From Pseudomonas sp. HMWF032 (lineage in GTDB: Bacteria > Pseudomonadota > Gammaproteobacteria > Pseudomonadales > Pseudomonadaceae): 64,000 nt of DNA. A program made the translations under genes and the position numbers. Under the pieces are notes generated by a model. The model was not told where the DNA came from. It made no database searches and saw only the letters and a program-made list of their open reading frames with translations. This document shows, piece by piece, positions 26,314 to 34,072 of this stretch; position 1 is the stretch's first letter; the number at the start of each line of letters is the position of its first letter. The stretch lies in the NCBI RefSeq assembly GCF_003060885.1, contig NZ_QAIG01000005.1:1-64000 (forward strand), given 5' to 3'.

Positions 26314-26967
26314 ATGGCCGATAATCTGCAGGAACACCTTTACCAACGTATTCGGGAAGGCTTGCTGGCGGGGCGTTTCCAGCCCGGCGAGCGTTTGAAA
26401 ATCCGTGACCTGGCCGCCGAGTGGGGCACCAGCCCGATGCCGGTGCGGGCCGCGCTGCAGCGGTTGGTTGCCGAGGGCGCGCTGGAGGGCGAGCCACAGC
26501 GCTCGGTGCGCGTGCCGCCGATGACTCGCGAACGCTATGAGCATATCTTTCAGGTTCGCCTGGGCCTTGAAGGTTTGGCCGTGGAGTTGGCCACTCCGCG
26601 TCTGACGCCTGCCGATTTGGCCGAACTGCGTGGTTGCGTGGCGCGTATGGACCAGGCTATCGAGCAGCGCCATATCCATGCCTATCTGGATGCCAACAGC
26701 CAGTTTCATCTGCGCCTCTACAGCGCCTGCGGTAACCCGGTGCTCCTGCGCAGCATTGAATCGCTGTGGCTGCAGGTCGGCCCCTTCTTCAACCGTCTGT
26801 TTACCGGTGCAGATTTATCGCTGCGCTTGAACGATTTTCACGAAGATGCCTTTACCGCTATCGAAGCCGGCGATGCCAAGGCCGCACGTCAGGCGATGGA
26901 GCAGGATCTCCTATATTTCGCGCGTTTTCTCCTCAATTTGCTCGATCTTGAGCAGGGTCAGCGTTGA
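26314..26967 (+). CDS. GntR-family regulator with FCD domain
   Basis: 217 residues. The winged helix is at about 5-72 (LYQRIREGLLAGRFQPGERL, IRDLAAEWGTSPMPVRAALQ, RLVAEGALE). The FCD ligand domain follows with the conserved metal-ligand His/Asp pieces (ANSQFHLRLYSACGN and NDFHEDAFTAIEAGDAKAA). FCD regulators are usually repressors released by the pathway substrate. The two TGTGATCACA sites upstream of the SDR and aminotransferase genes fit its operator type, so it probably controls both divergent units. Confidence 0.92.
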   Translation: MADNLQEHLYQRIREGLLAGRFQPGERLKIRDLAAEWGTSPMPVRAALQRLVAEGALEGEPQRSVRVPPMTRERYEHIFQVRLGLEGLAVELATPRLTPADLAELRGCVARMDQAIEQRHIHAYLDANSQFHLRLYSACGNPVLLRSIESLWLQVGPFFNRLFTGADLSLRLNDFHEDAFTAIEAGDAKAARQAMEQDLLYFARFLLNLLDLEQGQR

Positions 26968-27012
26968 CTGGATGCTGAAGCGCGGGCAATACGGTAGCCG
27001 ACAACTGAAAGC

Positions 27013-27114
27013 AACGAAGACGAAACCCAGGAGTCGGTCTGGCACTGGGTGCGCGCCGGCTGGCTGGAAAGCCACGAATTTTTCACGATCGACAATACGG
27101 CCCTGCGGCGTTAA
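27013..27114 (+). pseudogene. C-terminal remnant of a SUKH-like gene
   Basis: The 33 residues ending at TAA 27112-27114 begin NEDETQESVWHWVRAGWLES. This matches the tail of the intact protein at 31263-31673 (NEDETWESVWHWVRDVWLES). Twelve further residues extend it beyond the intact homologue. No upstream coding part is present. It lies convergent to the kinase remnant at 27320-27466, the same relative arrangement as in the intact locus. Confidence 0.75.
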
Positions 27115-27129
27115 CACGACGCAGGGCCG
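27098..27129. terminator. Hairpin at the end of the SUKH remnant
   Basis: CGGCCCTGCG (27098-27107) pairs perfectly with CGCAGGGCCG (27120-27129). It spans the remnant's stop codon. No T tract follows, so its strength as a terminator is uncertain. Confidence 0.5.
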
Positions 27130-27206
27130 CAGTCGCTTCAAGGCAGATAAATCCGAAGGCGATGTACTTGTCGTCCCAAACAGCTTTTTAAGGGGCATTA
27201 AAGAGC

Positions 27207-27294
27207 GGTAACGGGTGGATTACGCGATGCTCGAAATACGTGATTCCCCGCCAGAATCACCCTCAGCGCCGCTAACCACCCTATAAAAGGTTTC
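27207..27294. repeat. Degenerate GTAGGGTGG-type element
   Basis: On the minus strand it starts TATAGGGTGGTTAGCGGCGC and ends with GTAATCCACCCG, matching the start and end of the element at 7658-7840 with several changes. It separates the two pseudogene remnants. Between 26968 and 27615 I see only the two remnants, this element and the promoter region of the lipoprotein. Confidence 0.6.
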
Positions 27295-27319
27295 TGCAGC
27301 GGGTAGCTGGGGCATAGCC

Positions 27320-27466
27320 AATCCGAAACACTCCTCCCCCCAGCAGAGCACCATGCGCCGGTTCGAGATGGCCATGCACAGCATTGCGTTGATGCCGTTT
27401 GGCGATGCGCCCGGCACAGCACAGGCTCATACCGGTGTTACCGGTACTGTGCTTGAGGTGGGGTAC
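27320..27466 (-). pseudogene. C-terminal remnant of a histidine kinase
   Basis: Minus-strand reading gives HSTGNTG, AGRIAKRHQRNAVHGHLE and GALLGGGVFRI. The intact kinase at 30069-30761 reads HSTGSTG, AGRIAELHERNGLRGHIE and GAPLGGGVFRI. DNA similarity is visible but many sites differ, and the G2-box Gly-Leu-Gly is lost. Without the N-terminal half or a stop at the proper place it cannot be functional. Confidence 0.75.
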
Positions 27467-27615
27467 TGCGCTGCCTGCAAGTAATTTTTGGGCTGTCTGC
27501 TGCACGTACAGGGCTGATGTTTTGGTTTGGCTGTTCAGCGTTGGTTCAGTAATACCGGTTTAGGCTGTTCGTCCATTCCGATAGCCACGCCACCATAGCG
27601 TGATGAGTACAGACA

Positions 27616-28299
27616 ATGAACAGAGCTATTTTGCTTGGCTGCACGCTGGGCTTACTCAGTGGCTGCGCAGAGTTGCAGCAAATACACAACGAGCAAGTGG
27701 CGCGCGATTGCCAAGCAGGCTTTGCCCACCAGCGCGGCCTGCGTGATAGTGCCATGGGCACAGCGCAGGACAGCAACTGGTTCAACGCCTTCTGCCCTGT
27801 TCAGCAGCGCACTGTCGCCGTGCAGAGCTATCTGCAAGGCTACCAAGCGGGACTGGCCGGGCGTAAACCTGCTCCGCCGCCACGGCCACAGGTGCAGCCA
27901 CCGCAAGTGCTGCGACCACAAGTCACGCCGCCAGGAGCCATAGTTGTGCCGGATTACAACGAAATTGCCGGGCGTGTAGTCACGCCGCCAGGAGCCATAG
28001 TTGTGCCGGATTACAACGAAATTGCCGGGCGTGTAGTCACGCCGCCAGGAGCCATAGTTGTGCCGGATTACAACGAAATTGCCGGGCGTGTAGTCACGCT
28101 GCCAGGAGCCATAGTTGTGCCGGATTACAATGAAATTGCCGGGCAGGTCATTGCCCCGCCGGAGCAGCCGCAGGTGGTGCCGGAGGCAGAGTGGCCGTCG
28201 CCAACCCTTGAATCGGCGCAGCCTCTATTACTGCCAGAGCCTCAGGTGCTTCTCGAGCAGCCAGAAACGCTGGCTGTAGAGGTAGATGACTGGAGTTGA
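27616..28299 (+). CDS. Lipoprotein with a 19-residue tandem repeat
   Basis: 227 residues. Lipoprotein signal: hydrophobic stretch and LLSGC with C17 as the lipidated residue. Residues about 18-85 form a Cys-containing domain (DCQAGFAHQRG, FNAFCPVQQR, YLQGYQAGLAG). A Pro-rich linker follows, then four copies of VTPPGAIVVPDYNEIAGRV (about 103-178). The tail is acidic and Pro/Glu-rich. A leftover of the repeat may be seen at QVIAPPEQPQ. The repeat could act as a periplasmic spacer. Function unknown; it stands alone upstream of the two-component genes. Confidence 0.8.
   Translation: MNRAILLGCTLGLLSGCAELQQIHNEQVARDCQAGFAHQRGLRDSAMGTAQDSNWFNAFCPVQQRTVAVQSYLQGYQAGLAGRKPAPPPRPQVQPPQVLRPQVTPPGAIVVPDYNEIAGRVVTPPGAIVVPDYNEIAGRVVTPPGAIVVPDYNEIAGRVVTLPGAIVVPDYNEIAGQVIAPPEQPQVVPEAEWPSPTLESAQPLLLPEPQVLLEQPETLAVEVDDWS
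27922..28149 (+). repeat. Four tandem 57-bp in-frame repeats (VNTR)
   Basis: Copies run 27922-27978, 27979-28035, 28036-28092 and 28093-28149. Copies 1-3 are identical base for base as far as I can compare. Copy 4 differs at a few positions (CTG for CCG, AAT for AAC, CAG for CGT). Each encodes 19 residues, so gain or loss keeps the frame. Confidence 0.93.
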
Positions 28300-28467
28300 T
28301 GCTCGGCAGTTGACTGGCCCCACCAGGCCGCGTCGACAGCGCTTTCAGCAGGGCCACACGCCCCAGCTCAGCACAATTCAGTTCTCTGCGCATGGACAGC
28401 ATGGGCGGGATCGCCTGCACCCATATACACTGAAGCGATTCTGAGGCGTCAGTAAAAGGGCTCTGCA

Positions 28468-30069
28468 ATGCTGGATTACGGCAGTAAACGCATTCTGATC
28501 GTCGATGATTTTTCCGACTTCCGCAGCTCGCTGAAATCCATGCTGCGTGACATGGGCGCGCGTGATGTGGACACCGCCGACCGTGGCGAAGAAGCCCTGA
28601 GCATGTGCCGTAACAAGCGCTACGACATCATCCTGCACGACTACAACCTGGGCGGCGGCAAGAATGGCCAACAGGTGCTGGAGGAGTTGATCGCGGGCAG
28701 GCTGATCAGCCATCAGTGCATCTTTGTCATGGTCACTGCCGAAAGCAGTCAAGCTATGGTGCTCAGTGCCCTTGAGCACGAACCGGATGCTTACCTGACC
28801 AAGCCATTCAACCGTGCCAGCCTCGATCAGCGGCTGGATAAGCTGGCTGAGCGTAAGACAGCACTCAAAGGCATTCTCCAGGGGCTCGATAAGCAGGACC
28901 CCTCCGCTGTTCTGGAGGCCTGCAAGGTCCTCAGTCAACAGGACAAGCGTTACCTGCCACTATGCCAGCGCTACCACGCCACCGCTCTGCGTGAATTGGG
29001 CCGGTTGGACGAACTGGAGCAGCTGCTCAATGGCGTCTTGGCCGAGCGGCCTTTGCCTTGGGCGCAGGTGGCAATGGCCAGTCTGGCGCACAAGCGCGGC
29101 GATTTGGCGCGCGCACAGAGTCTCTACGAACAGGGGCTCAAACTGTTTCCGATGATGCCATCGCTGTATGACGGCCTGGCCGCTGTTCTGCAGGCTCAGG
29201 GTGACAGTCTGCGTGCCCAGCAAGTCCTGGAGGATGCGGTCAAGCTGGCGCCGCTGGCGATTCGACGGCAGATGCAACTGGGCAAGCTGGCCCTTGATAA
29301 CCAGGACTTTGGTAGCGCCGGCAAGGCCTATCGCCAGGCCATGGAGCAGGGCCGCACCTCCAAGTTCAAAAGCCCGGAAAACTACCTGGGGCTGGCCCAG
29401 GCGATCACTGCACAGGCTGGCGATGGCACACTCGACAAACGCCTGCAGATTGAGGTCAACCAAGCCCTCGGCGAGCTGGACAGAAATTATGCTGGCGACC
29501 CCAATGTGCAGCTGCGCTCGCGCCTGGCCATGGCCAGTAGCCTGATGAAATCCGGTGAGCCCAAGAAGGCCGCGCAACTGGCTGCCGAGGCTGCTGCTGC
29601 ACTGGCCCGTTTGCCGCAATTGTTTGCCGCCGATGCCGCCCTCAGTGTTGCCAGTCAGTTGCGCGCCCTGGGTCAGGGCGAGGCGAGTGACACGCTGCTG
29701 AAAACCTGTGTTGAAGCCTACGGCGACGACCCGCAGGTGATGCAGGGGGTGGCGAGGCAAACCGATAACAGCGACATTCTTTCGGGTGGTAAGGAGGCGG
29801 TCGAACTTAACCGGCAAGGTGTGCGTTGCTACCAGCAGAAGCAGTATGACGAAGCGCTGCGACTGTTCCGCCAGGCGTTTGCCCTGCAGCCCAAAAATCT
29901 CAGTATTGCCCTCAACACTGCGCAGTCATTGTTGCAGTTAGGCGCGCAGAACCTGTCGGTCGAGTTGCTGGCCGAATGTCGGCACTGCCTGGCAATAGCC
30001 AGCCAAATGCCCACCACGGATCCTCGCCATGCCCGTTATCTGCAACTGCAACAGCGGGTAGCCGGCTGA
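28468..30069 (+). CDS. Response regulator with TPR output (CheY-TPR)
   Basis: 533 residues. The receiver domain (1-125) has the acidic pair D13-D14, phospho-acceptor D58 (ILHDYN), a Thr/Ala switch (MVTAES) and K112 (LTKPF). The rest is a run of tetratricopeptide helices, e.g. LAHKRGDLARAQSLYEQGL, LAAVLQAQGDSLRAQQVLEDA and a last block at about 450-485. The output is protein binding, not DNA binding. The stop overlaps the kinase ATG (TGATG), so the pair is translationally coupled and certainly functions together. Confidence 0.92.
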   Translation: MLDYGSKRILIVDDFSDFRSSLKSMLRDMGARDVDTADRGEEALSMCRNKRYDIILHDYNLGGGKNGQQVLEELIAGRLISHQCIFVMVTAESSQAMVLSALEHEPDAYLTKPFNRASLDQRLDKLAERKTALKGILQGLDKQDPSAVLEACKVLSQQDKRYLPLCQRYHATALRELGRLDELEQLLNGVLAERPLPWAQVAMASLAHKRGDLARAQSLYEQGLKLFPMMPSLYDGLAAVLQAQGDSLRAQQVLEDAVKLAPLAIRRQMQLGKLALDNQDFGSAGKAYRQAMEQGRTSKFKSPENYLGLAQAITAQAGDGTLDKRLQIEVNQALGELDRNYAGDPNVQLRSRLAMASSLMKSGEPKKAAQLAAEAAAALARLPQLFAADAALSVASQLRALGQGEASDTLLKTCVEAYGDDPQVMQGVARQTDNSDILSGGKEAVELNRQGVRCYQQKQYDEALRLFRQAFALQPKNLSIALNTAQSLLQLGAQNLSVELLAECRHCLAIASQMPTTDPRHARYLQLQQRVAG

Positions 30070-30761
30070 TGAGTGATGAGCCTGGGGCGCTGGATTTTTC
30101 CTTGGTGATTGCCTCAACCGTGCATGACATGAAGAACTCCCTGGCCATGCTGACCCGTGCCCACGCGCAGTGGCAGGCGCAGTTGCCTGCCGAACAGCAG
30201 ACCGTTGCCGAGCAAGGGGTGATCGATTACGAGTTTGCCCGTCTCAACGGCATGCTGGTGCAGTTGCTCGGCCTGTATAAGCTCGGCGTCAACCAGCTGC
30301 CGATGCGCCCCGGTTATCACGAAGTCGACGATTTTCTTCAGGCCCAGTTGGCACGGCATTTCGAGGTGCTGCAAAGCCGGCAGATCAGCGCACGTTGCGA
30401 GGTCGAGAGCTTCGACTTGATGGGTTTCTTTGATCAGGAACTGCTTGGCTCAGTGGTCGCCAACATCATCACCAACTCCATCCGCTACGCCCACAGTGCC
30501 CTGTTGATCAGTGCCTGGGAGGAGAACGGGCAGCTGGTACTGGCGATCTGCGACGATGGCCAGGGCTACCCCGAGGAAATGCTCGTCCAGCAGTCCAACT
30601 ACGTCCTTGGTCTCAGGCACAGTACTGGCAGCACCGGCCTGGGCCTCTATTTCGCAGGTCGGATTGCCGAACTGCACGAGCGCAATGGCCTACGCGGGCA
30701 TATCGAACTGGCCAACGGCGCGCCGCTGGGCGGCGGAGTATTCCGGATCTATCTGCCCTGA
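30069..30761 (+). CDS. Small soluble sensor histidine kinase
   Basis: 230 residues from ATG 30069, inside the regulator's stop. The H box is STVHDMKNSLAML with H19, the N box VVANIITNSIRYA, G1 ICDDGQGYPEE and G2 STGSTGLGLYFA. There is no sensory or membrane domain, so it must receive its signal from another protein or act as a phosphotransfer partner. Cognate of the TPR regulator just upstream. A decayed copy of its C-terminus lies at 27320-27466. Confidence 0.92.
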   Translation: MSDEPGALDFSLVIASTVHDMKNSLAMLTRAHAQWQAQLPAEQQTVAEQGVIDYEFARLNGMLVQLLGLYKLGVNQLPMRPGYHEVDDFLQAQLARHFEVLQSRQISARCEVESFDLMGFFDQELLGSVVANIITNSIRYAHSALLISAWEENGQLVLAICDDGQGYPEEMLVQQSNYVLGLRHSTGSTGLGLYFAGRIAELHERNGLRGHIELANGAPLGGGVFRIYLP

Positions 30762-30786
30762 AGCAGGTTGTGGCCTGCCGTTGTGT

Positions 30787-31248
30787 TTATTCGCTGTCTG
30801 GCACCTGCGCTGGCCAGTCAGCTTTAGGTTTGCCCAGATGCGGCAGCCAGTCCGCGGGATGCTGTGGTACCGCCTGATTCGGCCAGTTTTCCGGTCCACA
30901 GTGTTTCTTAAAGTCTCGGGCTTGTCGCAGCCAGCCGCGATAAGCGTTTTCACTGGCCATGCTGGAAGCATTTTCCAGCCTTACCGACTCGCGGGCAGCC
31001 TGGTACAAGTCATCGACACGGCGCAAACAACGGGTGTAAGTCCGGTTGTCCATGGCGTGGTATGCCGATGGCTCCTCGCGCCACCACTCGATGGCGCGCC
31101 AGCTCGCACCGATGAGCATCAGCATGATGGTGCAGGCTGCGAATAGGCTGGCAAACAGGGCGAAAGGCAGCAATCCCAGTAGCTGGTAATACGCGGTGTG
31201 AGGCTGTTGCCGCCTGTTCATGTGTTGAGTTGCTGGGGCGTGTGCCAT
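30787..31248 (-). CDS. Single-pass membrane hypothetical protein
   Basis: 153 residues from ATG 31248 (ATG 31221 is the alternative). It has a hydrophobic segment (about 22-48, LLGLLPFALFASLFAAC) and then a soluble region with two or three Cys (YTRCLRRVDD, FKKHCGPENW) and a Trp/Pro-rich end. It starts 15 bp after the SUKH-like gene on the same strand, so the two probably form an operon. It converges on the kinase gene. No family recognised. Confidence 0.65.
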   Translation of the reverse strand: MAHAPATQHMNRRQQPHTAYYQLLGLLPFALFASLFAACTIMLMLIGASWRAIEWWREEPSAYHAMDNRTYTRCLRRVDDLYQAARESVRLENASSMASENAYRGWLRQARDFKKHCGPENWPNQAVPQHPADWLPHLGKPKADWPAQVPDSE

Positions 31249-31262
31249 CCCTGGCCCATTAT

Positions 31263-31673
31263 TCAGCTCTCCAGCCACACATCGCGTACCCAGTGCCAGA
31301 CCGATTCCCAGGTTTCGTCTTCGTTGATTTCCTCGGTTTCGGCTTCCCACAGCAGCACGGTGCCGTCTTCTTCGACCACGTAGTAATTGCCATGGTCTTC
31401 GCACAGCGGCACGTACTCGCGTGGCACGCCGAGTGACCAGGCGGTGGCGGCGACTTCCGGCAGGTAGGTGTGCGATTGCGGATCGCTGGCGGTGACGGGC
31501 TCCAGGCGGCCGTAGACCACATCGCTGACCTGCAGCAGGTATTCACGCAGGCCAAAGGGCAGGTGGATCAGGATTTGCTCCTGAATCTCCACTAAGGTTT
31601 CTTCATCGGGGAGTTCCAGCGGGACGGGCACCGGCTCGTTGAGTTCGCGCAACTGTTCGATGACTTCTTCCAC
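31263..31673 (-). CDS. SUKH/SMI1-KNR4-like protein
   Basis: 136 residues from GTG 31673 (GAGG eight bases upstream). The middle region fits the SUKH fold: LPFGLREYLLQVSD, YLPEVAATAWSLGVP, and the aromatic strand pair DHGNYYVVEEDGTVLLWE. It ends NEDETWESVWHWVRDVWLES. SUKH proteins can be toxin immunity factors, but no toxin gene is adjacent, and similar proteins look like core genes in Pseudomonas. Another C-terminal copy survives as a remnant at 27013-27114. Confidence 0.78.
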   Translation of the reverse strand: MEEVIEQLRELNEPVPVPLELPDEETLVEIQEQILIHLPFGLREYLLQVSDVVYGRLEPVTASDPQSHTYLPEVAATAWSLGVPREYVPLCEDHGNYYVVEEDGTVLLWEAETEEINEDETWESVWHWVRDVWLES

Positions 31674-31871
31674 GGTGTAGGCCTCATGTATGACGGGTAA
31701 TACGGGAGCGTTTTATACCGTAGAACGGGTTCTGGGGCATCGTGGATGCGCGCTTAAGGCCTGCGGATTGAGCCGTTGTGCAGGTGTTGCCTGACGCCAA
31801 GCAGGAGGCTGGCAAAGTGCTATCGTTGTACATGATGTGTCAATTTTTGAACGTCATAAAACGGTCTTCCT

Positions 31872-32462
31872 ATGAAAAGCCAAGCGCAAGAGTCAGATGA
31901 CGGTGTGCTCAGCGAAGAGGAGCGGTTACAACTGCTGACCAAGGCCGGTCAGCGCAATCGCTTGTTTATCCTGGCCTTGGCTGGGGTGTTGGGCACGTTG
32001 ATGTTGGTGTCGGTTGGCCTGAACATCCACAACCTGTTCAGTGCAGGCGATGAACCGCGTATTCAGGCACTGGAGAAGCAGGTTAAACGGCTGGAAGAGC
32101 AGCTTAAGGTGCAGCAGAGCGCGCTGAATAACCAGGAGGAGTTGCTGGCCAGCCAGCAAGCGTCACAGCTCACCGGGCTGTTTGAGCGGGCGGAAAACCC
32201 CAACAGCATCGCCCAAGTCAGCCAGGTGCTGCGCGCGCAGGAGCGTGATTACCAGCAGGTGATGAATGGGTTGAAGGCGGGGATGCGTGATTTGGCCAAT
32301 ATGCTGCCGGGTTCGCGCAGTTGGCTGGCCGATTACAACGAAATGATCGACCGCGCCCTGCTGAACAGCCGCAAGCGCAGTGAGGAAGTTGAGGCCTGGA
32401 GCGACAAGGCCCAGCAAGCTGCGCCGGCAGCCAAGCCGCCGGGCAGTGTCAATCGGGGGTGA
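31872..32462 (+). CDS. Single-pass membrane protein with coiled coil
   Basis: 196 residues. A cytoplasmic N-terminus (1-28) precedes one membrane helix (about 29-55, LFILALAGVLGTLMLVSVGL). A strong heptad coiled coil follows (about 63-105, IQALEKQVKRLEEQLKVQQ). A further helical domain carries RSWLADYNEMIDRALLNSRKR, and the tail is Ala/Pro-rich. Unknown family. It stands alone and converges on the VOC gene. Confidence 0.75.
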   Translation: MKSQAQESDDGVLSEEERLQLLTKAGQRNRLFILALAGVLGTLMLVSVGLNIHNLFSAGDEPRIQALEKQVKRLEEQLKVQQSALNNQEELLASQQASQLTGLFERAENPNSIAQVSQVLRAQERDYQQVMNGLKAGMRDLANMLPGSRSWLADYNEMIDRALLNSRKRSEEVEAWSDKAQQAAPAAKPPGSVNRG

Positions 32463-32476
32463 GGCGGGGTGGGCTT

Positions 32477-32845
32477 TTAGCCCATGTGGAAGAACGCCAG
32501 CTTGTTGCCGTCCAGGTCGCGGAAGTAAGCCCCGTAAAAGCCGGGCATGCGTTCGCCCGGCTGACCGTCGCAGGTCGCGCCCAGTTCGAGGGCTTTGGCG
32601 TAGAGTCTATCGACACCCTCACGCGAGCCGCCTGGCAGGGCGATCATGTTGCCATTGCCGGGGGTGGCTGCTTGTTTGTCGAACGGCAGGCACACACCCA
32701 GCATGGGCTGACCTTTGCCGGTACCGTAGAAGGCCGCACGGCCGACGTCCATCACGATTTTTGCACCCAGTTCAGCCAGTAATGCGGTGTAGAAAGCCTT
32801 GGCTTTTTCCAGGTCATTGGTACCGATCATGCTGTATCCGATCAT
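32477..32845 (-). CDS. VOC-family (glyoxalase-like) protein
   Basis: 122 residues with the paired beta-alpha-beta-beta-beta modules: GYSMIGTNDLEKAKAFYTALL at the start, GNGNMIALP in the middle and GFYGAYFRDLDGNKLAFFHMG at the end. The last motif has the family's Phe-x-Asp-Leu-Asp-Gly-Asn turn. Such small VOC proteins include glyoxalases and bleomycin-resistance-like proteins; the substrate is unknown. Confidence 0.88.
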   Translation of the reverse strand: MIGYSMIGTNDLEKAKAFYTALLAELGAKIVMDVGRAAFYGTGKGQPMLGVCLPFDKQAATPGNGNMIALPGGSREGVDRLYAKALELGATCDGQPGERMPGFYGAYFRDLDGNKLAFFHMG

Positions 32846-32980
32846 GCTGCCGTCCTCATCAGAGTGGTTGTGCGAAGGGTGCAGTGTGCGTCATCAGGTG
32901 GGTAAAGGGTATGCAGGTCTTTCGTCCTGTCTGGCCCGTTTGGCGGCTATTTCGGTCGCCTTGAGTGCGCTTAAAAACAC

Positions 32981-33004
32981 AAAACCCGGGCAAGCCCGGG
33001 TTTT
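32981..33004. terminator. Bidirectional intrinsic terminator
   Basis: AAAACCCGGGC pairs with GCCCGGGTTTT around a two-base gap, giving a stem flanked by A and T runs on both sides. It lies 18 bp past the stop of the Tim44-like gene and can serve transcripts in both directions. Confidence 0.88.
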
Positions 33005-33021
33005 GTGGTGAAGCCTGTGGA

Positions 33022-33870
33022 TCAGCCGTTCTGGCGAATACCGGCCACCAACCATGGCTGGTTCTCACCGACTTGACGCTCCAGACGCCAGCTTTCGCTG
33101 AACACTTCGCCTTGGTCGAAGCGCGAGGTCTTGGCCACACCGGTGAAGGTCAGGGTGGCGACAGTCTTGTCGCTGAGGTCATCGACGCCATCCAGTTGTA
33201 CGTCGAGGTTGTCGACGTAGGTGGACTGGAAACCGTCGCCCAGGTCGGCGCGCTCGCGGCGCAGGAACTCCAGCAGTTGCGGGGTGACGAACTCGGCGAT
33301 CTTGTCCATCTCGTTGGCATCCCAGTGCTGCTGCAGGCTGAGGAAGTGCTCACGGCCTGCACTCACAAAGCTCTGTTCGTTGAACCAGGCCGGAGCATTG
33401 ATCACGGGCTTGATTGCAGCACCGGCAGCGTTGCCGCCGAAGATCGAGCTAGGGGCCGTCTGGGTCGGCATTTCGCGCTGATACGGCACGCCACCGGCGG
33501 CCGCTGGCTGGGCCTGGCGACGACGGGCAGCGAGGAAACGGAACAGCAGGAAGGCGATCAGGCCGAAGATCAGCATGTCCATGATCTGCAGGCCTTCAAA
33601 GCCGTCACCCATGAACATGGCGGCCAGTAAACCACCAGCGGCCAGGCCAGCCAATGGGCCTAACCATTTCGATGCGCCGCTGGCTGCTGCCGGCTGACGA
33701 CCAGCCGCAGCCGGTGCGGCGGTTTGCTGAGCAGGGGCCTGGCGCGCCTGATGGCTGGGCGCAGAGCCCAAGGATTTGCCGCCGCCCATGCGCTTGGCTT
33801 CGGCGTCGAAACTCATGGTAAGCCCCAGGCTAAGGCACATGGCCAGGGCGATGCTTAGAAAACGCTGCAT
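33022..33870 (-). CDS. Tim44-like domain membrane protein
   Basis: 282 residues from ATG 33870. A signal peptide or first helix (1-25) is followed by a Gln/Ala/Pro-rich stretch (about 35-65), then two hydrophobic segments (ASKWLGPLAGLAAGGLLAAMF and MDMLIFGLIAFLLFRFLAA). The C-terminal Tim44/MrpL45-like domain (about 155-280) carries QHWDANEMDKIAEFVTP and ends with SESWRLERQVGENQPWLVAGI. In Pseudomonas the gene lies near uvrD, as here. Its role is unknown. Confidence 0.88.
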   Translation of the reverse strand: MQRFLSIALAMCLSLGLTMSFDAEAKRMGGGKSLGSAPSHQARQAPAQQTAAPAAAGRQPAAASGASKWLGPLAGLAAGGLLAAMFMGDGFEGLQIMDMLIFGLIAFLLFRFLAARRRQAQPAAAGGVPYQREMPTQTAPSSIFGGNAAGAAIKPVINAPAWFNEQSFVSAGREHFLSLQQHWDANEMDKIAEFVTPQLLEFLRRERADLGDGFQSTYVDNLDVQLDGVDDLSDKTVATLTFTGVAKTSRFDQGEVFSESWRLERQVGENQPWLVAGIRQNG

Positions 33871-34072
33871 GATGGGCTGTCTCTTGGTTGATGGATCTAC
33901 GCGCGGCATCTTGCCCGGCGCACGCGCGGCTGGCTAGGCATAGAGTGTTTCCGACTTTTGCCCACCGTGCGGTTGCGCAGTGATGCTGGGGCGTGACGCG
34001 CAAGTGATGAACCGGCAGCGCGCCGCTGAGTGGCTCAGGCTCCCGCGATGCGAGAGGGTGCAAGACGCGCGA

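Noticed and set aside
27220..27505. Small independent minus-strand genes at 27198-27505
   Set aside because: The recognisable part matches the end of the kinase at 30069-30761 and lacks start and stop in place; it is a remnant.
27922..28149. CRISPR array
   Set aside because: Units are directly adjacent without spacers and keep an open frame inside a lipoprotein gene; it is a coding tandem repeat.
31263..31673. Immunity gene of a polymorphic toxin
   Set aside because: The SUKH-like fold would allow it, but no toxin, effector tail or secretion gene is near and the locus looks like core genome.
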